DNA of 8,776 nucleotides from an uncultured Verrucomicrobia subdivision 3 bacterium. Its GTDB lineage: Bacteria > Verrucomicrobiota > Verrucomicrobiae > Limisphaerales > UBA11358. Every line of letters starts with the position of its first letter. Position 1 is the stretch's first letter. The stretch spans positions 1-8,776 of the forward strand of contig CAINDH010000034.1 of assembly GCA_903847285.1 (NCBI GenBank), in the 5' to 3' direction. The position numbers and the translations under genes were made by a program. Positions 1-5,584 of this stretch are shown here, one piece after another. The notes beneath the pieces were generated by a model, which saw only the letters and a program-made list of their open reading frames with translations, made no database searches and was not told the origin of the DNA.

Positions 1-66
1 CTGTTTTGCCGTCGCGGTTTTTGCACCGGCGATCTGGGCTTCGATTTCTTGCAACAAATTACTCAT
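1..66 (-). CDS. atpA: F1Fo ATP synthase subunit alpha, N-terminal fragment
   Basis: Only the first 22 codons are inside the window; the gene continues beyond the left edge. The visible residues, MSNLLQEIEAQIAG followed by KTATAKQ, match the typical start of a bacterial AtpA, where a short N-terminal helix binds the delta subunit at the top of the F1 head. The ATG is at 64-66, 22 nt after the atpH stop, as expected for the last Fo-to-F1 junction of an atp operon. The upstream leader is very U-rich and carries only a weak GGA as a possible ribosome binding site. The assignment depends on the fragment plus its position directly after atpH. Confidence 0.85.
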   Translation of the reverse strand, partial: MSNLLQEIEAQIAGAKTATAKQ

Positions 67-88
67 AGTGTCCGATTAAAAAATTCGA

Positions 89-481
89 TTAAAAACTCTG
101 CGCCAATTTTTCCAAACGCGTTTTCACGCTGCCATCGTAAAGATCGCTGCCGACCTGAATCCGCAAACCACCGAGCAACGCCGGGTTGATGGCGTAGGAA
201 ATGTCCAAGCTGGTTCCGTATTGTTTTTCCAAACTCGCCTTGATGCTCGCGCGCTGTTCGGGCGAGGTTTCAACGGCGTTCTCCACTTTGGCCGTGCGCT
301 TAGCCACGTCCAATTGCACCAGACGGTGCAAGCGCGAAAGAATTTCCACATAGCCGCGCGGCTTCTTTTCCGCCAGCAGCTTCACCACCTGGCTGACGCG
401 GCCTTTATCCAAGACGCCGTTCACCGTAGAACTGCGGAACAGTTGGCGCGCGTCGCGTTGGGCTTGCTTGGAAATCTTCAT
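89..481 (-). CDS. atpH: F1Fo ATP synthase subunit delta, short form
   Basis: Delta is part of the peripheral stalk and joins the b subunits to the N-termini of alpha. The C-terminal half is diagnostic: residues 104-126 fit the family signature, with GGLRIQVG followed by LYDGSVKTRLEKL, and the preceding segment (VENAVETSPEQ) matches the usual hinge. The protein is only 130 residues, against roughly 175-180 in most bacteria. A helix-1-like piece (ARQLFR, residues 11-16) runs almost directly into what looks like helix 5 (about 29-60), so the middle of the N-terminal six-helix bundle seems to be missing. The start is ATG at 479-481. The upstream frame is closed by the atpF TGA four codons earlier, so a longer N-terminus is not available in frame. 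No Shine-Dalgarno is visible, so coupling to atpF translation is likely. Confidence 0.88.
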   Translation of the reverse strand: MKISKQAQRDARQLFRSSTVNGVLDKGRVSQVVKLLAEKKPRGYVEILSRLHRLVQLDVAKRTAKVENAVETSPEQRASIKASLEKQYGTSLDISYAINPALLGGLRIQVGSDLYDGSVKTRLEKLAQSF

Positions 482-493
482 GCCGGCGTCAAA

Positions 494-991
494 TCAAGCG
501 AGTTGCTTTTGGGTTTCTTCCGCCAAACGTTTTTGGTCGTCTGCCGTAAGCACTTTTCCAGTCACCGTGGTGGTGGTTTGCACCACGAGACGACCGACTT
601 CGCGCTTCAATTCCGCGAGGGTGGCCGCGCGCTCTTGCGCCGTGGCTTCACGCGCTTTCGCGATAATCTGTTCGGCAGCGGCAACCGCTTTTTGGGTTTC
701 CAATTCGGTCACGCGAGTCGCGGCAGCGCGGGCATCGGCGATGATTTTATTCGCCAATTCACCGGCTTCACCGAGCGTCTTTTGACGATCCGTCTCGGTC
801 TGCGCGAGCTGCGTCTTGATTTTCTCGGCGTTGGCGATGCCCTCGGCTATCTTCACCTTGCGCGCGTCCAAAATCTTGAACACGGGCTTGTAGGCGAATT
901 TCCACAGGACGAACAGCACGATGGAAAAGTTGATCGTTTGAATGATCAACTTCGTCCAATGAATGCCGAGCATTTCGAGTGTCTCGTTCAT
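494..991 (-). CDS. atpF: F1Fo ATP synthase subunit b
   Basis: Subunit b forms the membrane-anchored peripheral stalk that holds alpha3beta3 still against the rotating c-ring. At 165 residues it has normal length. One transmembrane helix lies at about residues 13-31 (KLIIQTINFSIVLFVLW), followed by the conserved YKPVFKILDAR region and then a long charged, Ala/Glu/Lys-rich amphipathic helix to the C-terminus, as expected of a right-handed coiled coil. It sits between atpE (12-nt gap) and atpH (12-nt gap). The ATG at 989-991 is preceded by GAGG at suitable spacing, the only convincing Shine-Dalgarno in the window. The TGA stop is in frame with the atpH start downstream. Confidence 0.95.
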   Translation of the reverse strand: MNETLEMLGIHWTKLIIQTINFSIVLFVLWKFAYKPVFKILDARKVKIAEGIANAEKIKTQLAQTETDRQKTLGEAGELANKIIADARAAATRVTELETQKAVAAAEQIIAKAREATAQERAATLAELKREVGRLVVQTTTTVTGKVLTADDQKRLAEETQKQLA

Positions 992-1003
992 GCGAGCCTC
1001 AGG

Positions 1004-1213
1004 TTATTGAGCTTTACCGAGCACGAACGCCACGATGGCCGCGCCTTCTGCGAGGGCGATACCAAGAATCATGATGGCGAAAATCTTACCGAACGTGCCG
1101 GGGTTACGACCAATCGCCATCGCTGCGCCAGCCGCTGCGATACCGATACCGATGGCCGCGCCACCGAAAGCCAAACCGACGTGAACATTACCAACTGTTT
1201 CTGCGAGCATCAT
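1004..1213 (-). CDS. atpE: F1Fo ATP synthase subunit c
   Basis: This is the proteolipid of the rotor ring. From ATG at 1211-1213 it is 69 residues (68 if the adjacent second ATG is used). It forms a hairpin of two membrane helices: a Gly/Ala-rich first helix (about 12-34), a polar loop with RNP at 36-38, and a second helix (about 44-66) carrying the ion-carrying carboxylate Glu56 in LAEGAA. The residue after Glu56 is Gly, and no Gln occurs at the matching place in helix 1 (Ile23). The known Na+ signature is therefore absent and proton coupling is expected. The frame stays open upstream to a TTG at 1274-1276, but that would add a polar 21-residue N-terminus unlike any c subunit, so I chose the internal ATG. 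No Shine-Dalgarno precedes it; the leader is A/U-rich. Confidence 0.94.
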   Translation of the reverse strand: MMLAETVGNVHVGLAFGGAAIGIGIAAAGAAMAIGRNPGTFGKIFAIMILGIALAEGAAIVAFVLGKAQ

Positions 1214-1243
1214 ATGTTTTATATGTTTAGTTTTTAGTTTCTC

Positions 1244-1274
1244 GCAACCGTTCGCCGAAAGGTCTCCCGGTTGC
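1244..1274 (-). promoter_or_regulatory. Intercistronic hairpin in atpB-atpE leader
   Basis: On the mRNA strand GCAACCG (1268-1274) and CGGTTGC (1244-1250) are perfect inverted arms around a 17-nt loop. G-U and A-U pairs can extend the stem outward. It lies in the 75-nt gap between atpB and atpE, followed by about 30 nt of A/U-rich, probably unpaired sequence up to the atpE ATG. A run of U does not follow, so it is not an intrinsic terminator. A role in mRNA processing, stability, or keeping the atpE ribosome site open is inferred. Confidence 0.5.
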
Positions 1275-1288
1275 AAATTGTAATATGT

Positions 1289-2260
1289 TTAATGGCCGTG
1301 CTCTTCGTCTGAATGAGAACACAACGTCCCGACAAACGCCAGTGTCAGCATGGCGAATACGAACGCCTGCACGACCGCGACGAATAATTCAAAAAAGTAA
1401 AATGGCAGCGAAATCAGCAAGCCCATGATGAACGGCTTCGTGTTCATCATCATCGCGAGCAAGCTTTCGCCGGCGAAAATGTTGCCGTAAAGACGCACCG
1501 CCAGCGCCAGCGGACGAACGAAAACGATGGACAGGGTTTCCATCAAACCAACAAACAAAAACATCAGGAACAGCAGCGGATACAGCCACTTCTTGGCATC
1601 TACTTTGACGCCGAAGACGTGCTTGACCAAACCCATCGGGCCGTTGTAACGCAGCGCCCAGACAAAACTCATCACCAAGAAAATCAGCGCCATAACCACC
1701 GTCATGTTTGCGTCGGCCGTGGGCGGACGAAGCAATGGACGAGTGGCGTGCTCGATGGACAACGGCAGCGAACTAAAAGCCGCTCCGGCTTCCACTTTCG
1801 GACCGAAACCAATACTGCCAACGCCTGGCAACAGACCAAGCAGGTTGGAGGTCAGCGCAAAAAAGAAGAACGTGACTGCGAAGGGGAAAACCCAGCGGGA
1901 AACTTTGGGTTCAAGAATGACGCCAGAAAGATTTTCCCAACCTTCAATCATCGCTTCGAGCAGGTTTTGAATTCCCGACGGAGCTTCTTTCATCTTGCGC
2001 GTGGCGAGTTGAACAAAGATGCAGATAACCAACACCACAATCCACGCGAACACCATCGAGTTGGTGATCGAGATTCCGGCGACTTTGAAGAGGGTTGGAG
2101 CATCGCCCGTAACCAAAGGTGCTTGATGATGCGAGGCGTGTTCCACAGCCGCCACGCCAGCGGTGGCAGCGGATGCGGCATGAGTTTCTGCCTGCAGATT
2201 CACCGCCGAAACGGTAATCAGAAACACGAACGCCAAGATGATTTTGCAAAAACGAACCAC
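1289..2260 (-). CDS. atpB: F1Fo ATP synthase subunit a
   Basis: Subunit a is the Fo stator that provides the two half-channels for protons. The protein is 323 residues. A cleavable-looking signal peptide (about 1-24, VRFCKIILAF onward, ending near LQA) is followed by a histidine-containing periplasmic stretch (about 25-60). Five to six membrane segments come next. Diagnostic motifs are RPPTADANMT (178-187), the essential Arg256 in LALAVRLYGN with IFAGE just after it, and Gln298 in VVQAFVFAML. The C-terminus is short and rich in His and Glu. The start is GTG at 2258-2260, since an in-frame TAG lies five codons upstream and no ATG precedes the signal peptide. A signal-peptide-bearing subunit a is known from Bacteroidota and related phyla. 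It is the first atp gene in the window; no atpI-like gene precedes it. Confidence 0.95.
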   Translation of the reverse strand: MVRFCKIILAFVFLITVSAVNLQAETHAASAATAGVAAVEHASHHQAPLVTGDAPTLFKVAGISITNSMVFAWIVVLVICIFVQLATRKMKEAPSGIQNLLEAMIEGWENLSGVILEPKVSRWVFPFAVTFFFFALTSNLLGLLPGVGSIGFGPKVEAGAAFSSLPLSIEHATRPLLRPPTADANMTVVMALIFLVMSFVWALRYNGPMGLVKHVFGVKVDAKKWLYPLLFLMFLFVGLMETLSIVFVRPLALAVRLYGNIFAGESLLAMMMNTKPFIMGLLISLPFYFFELFVAVVQAFVFAMLTLAFVGTLCSHSDEEHGH

Positions 2261-2376
2261 AATAAATAATTTCTAACGCCACCAATTGCCACAAACCTGC
2301 CTTCCATGGGGCGTCGGAGTCGCAAAAAATGCCTCATCGTGAATTTTTTCACAAGCACATTTTCAAAATAATTTGG
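2261..2376 (-). promoter_or_regulatory. gluQ-atpB intergenic region, possible atp operon promoter
   Basis: This 116-nt gap separates gluQ from the atp genes, both on the minus strand. It is AT-rich and includes a short palindrome, gtgaa-tttt-ttcac, at 2339-2352. Promoter-like elements can be drawn (for example TTGTGA followed 17 nt later by CATTTT on the minus strand), but the match is poor. I see no U-tailed hairpin that would terminate gluQ transcription, so read-through into atpB remains possible. Confidence 0.3.
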
Positions 2377-3246
2377 TCAGGAAGCAGCCTTTGTCCAACC
2401 CCACTCTGCGCGAATTTTTTCCGGCGACTCGCCCTGGCTCCGCAAAGTGCGCAGCGACAGCGCATCATGCCGTTTGGCCAGCCGCTCGCCCTGCGCATCC
2501 AGCACCAATGTGCAGTGATAAAATTTCGGCACGGGCAGACCCAGAGCGCGATACAGTAAAATCTGCCGCGCCGTGCTCACCAGCAAATCCGCGCCACGCA
2601 CCACCTCGGTGATACCCATCGCTGCATCGTCGGCAACGCAGGAGAGTTGATACGCCGGCACGCCGTCGTTGCGCCACACCACGAAATCGCCAAAATCTTT
2701 ACCCGCGACAAACTGTTGCCCGTCCATATTTTCATCCGTGAACGCAATGGTTTCACCGTCAGGAACACGGAAGCGCCAAGCAAACTTTGAATTTTGAACT
2801 TTTAATTTTGAATTATCCCGGCATGTCCCCGGATAAACAACCTCGTCATCAGCCGCATGCGGCGCGGTCACCGCCTGCTGAATGTCTTTACGTGAACAGG
2901 TGCAGGGGTAAATAAAATTTCCCGCGCGTAATTTCTCCAGTGCCGCATGATAAAAACTCATCCGCTCGCTCTGATTGTAAGGTGCGAACGTCCCGCCCAC
3001 ATCCGGTCCTTCGCTCCACTGAAAACCGAACCAGCGCAAATCCTCCAGCATCGCGTCCACGAACTCCATTTTGTAGCGCGTGGAATCCAGGTCGTCGTTC
3101 CGCAAAATTAACTCACCGGCATATTTTTTTGCACGTTGCTGTGCCACCCAAAACGTCCGCGCGTGGCCAATGTGCAGATAGCCCGTCGGCGACGGCGCGA
3201 GTCGTCCGCGGTATTTTGCAGCGAGGGTTGGGGGTTGCTGATGCAC
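2377..3246 (-). CDS. gluQ: Glutamyl-Q tRNA(Asp) synthetase
   Basis: GluQ is a truncated paralogue of glutamyl-tRNA synthetase that attaches glutamate to queuosine at position 34 of tRNA(Asp). It keeps the catalytic domain but lacks the anticodon-binding domain, and the length here (289 residues) fits. Visible motifs are APSPTGYLHIGHA with HIGH at 25-28, a zinc-site pattern (Cys115, Cys117, Tyr138, Cys142), the RGADLL region at 218-223, and a KMSKS-like LAKRHDALSL at 256-265. Two oddities stand out. The usual R-x-E-D-L-D reads RNDDLD at 49-54. Residues 145-154 are encoded by an AT-rich heptamer repeat just after the last zinc cysteine. The start is GTG at 3244-3246, with no Shine-Dalgarno. A full-length GltX is unlikely given the missing C-terminal half. 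It lies codirectionally upstream of atpB. Confidence 0.9.
   Translation of the reverse strand: MHQQPPTLAAKYRGRLAPSPTGYLHIGHARTFWVAQQRAKKYAGELILRNDDLDSTRYKMEFVDAMLEDLRWFGFQWSEGPDVGGTFAPYNQSERMSFYHAALEKLRAGNFIYPCTCSRKDIQQAVTAPHAADDEVVYPGTCRDNSKLKVQNSKFAWRFRVPDGETIAFTDENMDGQQFVAGKDFGDFVVWRNDGVPAYQLSCVADDAAMGITEVVRGADLLVSTARQILLYRALGLPVPKFYHCTLVLDAQGERLAKRHDALSLRTLRSQGESPEKIRAEWGWTKAAS
2785..2812. repeat. Four-unit AT-rich heptamer tandem repeat inside gluQ
   Basis: Four 7-bp units stand in tandem on the plus strand: ctttgaa, ttttgaa, cttttaa, ttttgaa. The surrounding gene is GC-balanced, so this block stands out by composition. Read in the gluQ frame it encodes residues 145-154, giving NSKLKVQ followed by NSK, a seven-residue period from three heptamers. 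Similar NSKxKxQ-type peptides from heptamer repeats occur in some other bacterial genomes, from my recollection. Confidence 0.7.
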
Positions 3247-3350
3247 GCCAGAAAATAAACAACGAAGCCGTGAATGAACAAAGTATTCTTTTCCAGCATC
3301 ACCAGTTTTAGCGATGGACTTTGAATCGATGGCGTTTCAATAATTTCACG
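3247..3350. promoter_or_regulatory. Divergent intergenic region between gluQ and the arabinofuranosidase gene
   Basis: This 104-nt AT-rich gap lies between two divergent genes, so it should hold promoters for both unless transcription starts inside a gene. I cannot point to a convincing -35/-10 pair or operator. The sequence cgatgg occurs twice (3312-3317 and 3327-3332). A TTG at 3321 is in frame with the downstream gene and could extend it by ten codons. Confidence 0.3.
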
Positions 3351-5534
3351 ATGAACCTAGTTAAGTCCCTCTCGCACGCACTTTCGTCGTGGAATCTCAT
3401 TTTGTTAGCCGCCACTCTATTTTATGTCACGGCGGGTTACGCCCAGTCAAACACGCCGCTGCCCTGCCTCCAAATCCGCGCTGACCAGGTCGTCGCTAAG
3501 ATGCCGCCGACGTTTTACGGGCTGATGACGGAAGAGATCAACTACTCCTACGAAGGCGGACTCTACGGTGAGCTCGTCCGCAACCGTGCGTTCAAGGCGG
3601 ATGCCATCCAAGAAATCATCAAGCCGGAAAATTATGATCCGGCGAAACATTATCCAGTGAAGATCGCCGTGACGAACGCCCCAAAATTTTGGAGCACCGT
3701 CGGCAGCGCCAAAATCTCGCTCGATACAAACACGCCCTTAAATGATGCGCTTAACATCAGCCTCAAGCTCGACATCAGCGGCGCGGCGAAAAATTCTCCG
3801 GCAGGTATCGCGAACGGCGGCTATTGGGGAATTCCTGTAAAGCCGAACACGACGTATCGCACCTCGTTTTACGCGAAGGCTAAAAATTTCAACGGCGAAT
3901 TGACCATCAGCCTCGTCCACGTCGCAGATCCGAAGAGCGTGACGGGGAAAACACCGCCGGGAACTAACGTTCGCCTCGGTGAAACGACCATCACGATCGC
4001 TAGCACAACCGTCCAAAAAATTTCCGGTGACTGGCAGAAGTATGAAGTGACCTTGACTACGACCGGTGACATCACGCCGTCCAAGGAAAACCATCTCGTG
4101 ATTTCTACGACGAAGTCCGGCACGTTCTTCAATCATCACGGCATCATCTGGCTGCAACAGGTTTCGCTCATGCCGCCGACCTACAAGAACCGCCCAAATG
4201 GCAACCGCACCGACATCTCGAAACTACTGGCCGATGCGAAGCCGAAGTTCCTACGCTTCCCTGGCGGCAATTACGTCGAGGGCGATTACTTCAATGAGCG
4301 TTTCAACTGGAAGGAAACCATCGGCCCAATCGAGCAGCGTCCCGGCCACCGCAGTTGCTGGGGCTACTGGTCCACGGATGGTTTTGGTCTACCTGAATTT
4401 CTCGGCTGGTGTCAGGATTTGAAGATGGAACCCGTGCTTGCCGTCTTTGCCGGTTACACGTTGAAACACGATGTCATTCCCGCAGGCCCCAAGCTGGAAC
4501 CTTACATCCAAGAAGCGCTCGAAGAAATTGAATACGTCACTGGGGACGCGACGACCAAGTGGGGCGCGCAACGCGTGAAAGATGGCTATCCGAATCCGTT
4601 CAAGCTGCGCTACCTCGAGATCGGCAACGAGGATTGGTTCGACACCTCCGGCAATTACGATGGGCGCTTCGCGCAATTCTACGACGCTATCAAGGCCAAG
4701 TATCCACAGCTGAAAATCATTTCCACCGTCGGCAACGAACACTCGGAATCTCAACGCGTCCACAGTCGCACGCCTGATCTGGTGGACGAACACTACTACA
4801 AGTCGGAGGAAGAAATGGAGTCGCAGTCGTTCGTTTATGACAAGCGCGACCGCAGTAATCCGACAAAGATTTTCGTGGGTGAATGGGCGACACGCGTCGG
4901 CTCGCCCACGCCGAACATGGCGGGTGCGCTAGGCGATGCCGCTTGGATGTGCGGCATGGAACGCAACGCCGACATCGTGCTCATGCACTGCTACGCGCCG
5001 CTCTTTGTGAACGTCAGCGACCTCGGCGCGGGGCGGTCAATGCAATGGAAATCCGACCTCATCGGCTACGACGCATTGAACAGCTATGGTTCACCGTCGT
5101 ATTACGCCCAGCAGATGTTTGGCACGCACGGCGGCGATGAAGTGCTCACGGTTTCCGCGCAAAATCTGCCTACCTACACCTGGATTCAAAACGGACGCAC
5201 CCGCAACGGCGTAGCGCAGCCGCCGCGCACCAACGAAGTGAAATCCATTTTCTACTCTGCCACGCGCGACACTGCTGCTGGTAAAATCATTGTCAAAATC
5301 GTAAACCGCGCGGATGTGGCGCAAGCGGTGAAAGTAGAAATCACAGGCGTTGGCTCCATCGCGGATGAAGGACTCGCCACCGTGTTGAAAGCGGCCAGCC
5401 GTGATGCAACCAACTCGATTCAAGAACCGACGAAGGTGATTCCCGTCACGGACAAGGTGAATGACCTCGGCACTAGTTTCACCCGCAGTTACCCGCCCTG
5501 CTCCATCACGATTTTGGAATTGAGCGTAAAATAA
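3351..5534 (+). CDS. Secreted alpha-L-arabinofuranosidase, GH51 type
   Basis: The product should release terminal arabinofuranosyl residues from arabinoxylan, arabinan or arabinogalactan outside the cytoplasm. From the ATG at 3351 it has 727 residues. A signal peptide (1-31; Lys5, hydrophobic core NLILLAATLFYV, likely cut after AGYA) precedes a conserved block with YGLMTEEINY and GGLYGEL. A beta-rich insert at about 85-285 resembles a family 4/9 carbohydrate-binding module. The barrel follows, with FLRFPGGNYVEG from residue 300, the likely acid/base Glu427 in LEIGNED, and the likely nucleophile Glu511 in FVGEWATR. A C-terminal beta domain (about 545-727) completes the family architecture. An in-frame TTG at 3321 would put ten residues before the signal peptide, so I prefer the ATG. 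No Shine-Dalgarno is visible. No other carbohydrate gene flanks it; a strong terminator follows. Confidence 0.9.
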   Translation: MNLVKSLSHALSSWNLILLAATLFYVTAGYAQSNTPLPCLQIRADQVVAKMPPTFYGLMTEEINYSYEGGLYGELVRNRAFKADAIQEIIKPENYDPAKHYPVKIAVTNAPKFWSTVGSAKISLDTNTPLNDALNISLKLDISGAAKNSPAGIANGGYWGIPVKPNTTYRTSFYAKAKNFNGELTISLVHVADPKSVTGKTPPGTNVRLGETTITIASTTVQKISGDWQKYEVTLTTTGDITPSKENHLVISTTKSGTFFNHHGIIWLQQVSLMPPTYKNRPNGNRTDISKLLADAKPKFLRFPGGNYVEGDYFNERFNWKETIGPIEQRPGHRSCWGYWSTDGFGLPEFLGWCQDLKMEPVLAVFAGYTLKHDVIPAGPKLEPYIQEALEEIEYVTGDATTKWGAQRVKDGYPNPFKLRYLEIGNEDWFDTSGNYDGRFAQFYDAIKAKYPQLKIISTVGNEHSESQRVHSRTPDLVDEHYYKSEEEMESQSFVYDKRDRSNPTKIFVGEWATRVGSPTPNMAGALGDAAWMCGMERNADIVLMHCYAPLFVNVSDLGAGRSMQWKSDLIGYDALNSYGSPSYYAQQMFGTHGGDEVLTVSAQNLPTYTWIQNGRTRNGVAQPPRTNEVKSIFYSATRDTAAGKIIVKIVNRADVAQAVKVEITGVGSIADEGLATVLKAASRDATNSIQEPTKVIPVTDKVNDLGTSFTRSYPPCSITILELSVK

Positions 5535-5551
5535 AATCGTTCAGCAACCTG

Positions 5552-5582
5552 AACGGCCCACTGTTTACAGTAGGCCGTTTTT
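5552..5582 (+). terminator. Rho-independent terminator after the arabinofuranosidase gene
   Basis: The arms aacggcc (5552-5558) and ggccgtt (5573-5579) form a 7-bp stem. After one C-A mismatch it continues as actg (5560-5563) with cagt (5568-5571), closed by a ttta loop. The stem runs into five T (5578-5582) on the plus strand. It starts 17 nt after the stop codon at 5532-5534. The opposite strand lacks a T-tract after the stem, so it should act mainly on plus-strand transcripts, although the convergent phosphoesterase gene ends just beside it. Confidence 0.88.
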
Positions 5583-5584
5583 AA

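Noticed and set aside
221..1237. Long plus-strand open frame of 338 codons across atpH, atpF and atpE
   Set aside because: It lies antisense to three recognisable atp genes and its translation (His/Arg-rich, no motif) looks like a reverse-frame shadow.
1251..1274. The atpB-atpE hairpin as an intrinsic terminator
   Set aside because: No U-run follows the stem on the transcribed strand, and the downstream subunits b, delta and alpha would be cut off.
1214..1276. Longer atpE starting at the TTG at 1274-1276
   Set aside because: It would add a 21-residue polar N-terminus, unlike known c subunits, and would place the hairpin inside the coding sequence.
1619..2269. Plus-strand open frame of 216 codons opposite atpB
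   Set aside because: It is fully antisense to a clear subunit a gene, with low-complexity polar residues and no recognisable domain.
2785..2812. CRISPR array or mobile element from the heptamer repeat
   Set aside because: The units are only 7 bp with no spacers, and there are no terminal inverted repeats, target duplications or cas or transposase genes nearby.
3321..3350. TTG start for the arabinofuranosidase, ten codons upstream
   Set aside because: The extension (with Arg, Trp and Asn) precedes a well-formed signal peptide beginning at the ATG at 3351. It is possible but less likely.
5552..5582. The terminator as bidirectional for both convergent genes
   Set aside because: On the minus strand the stem is followed by a mixed sequence without a T-tract, so only plus-strand function is supported.
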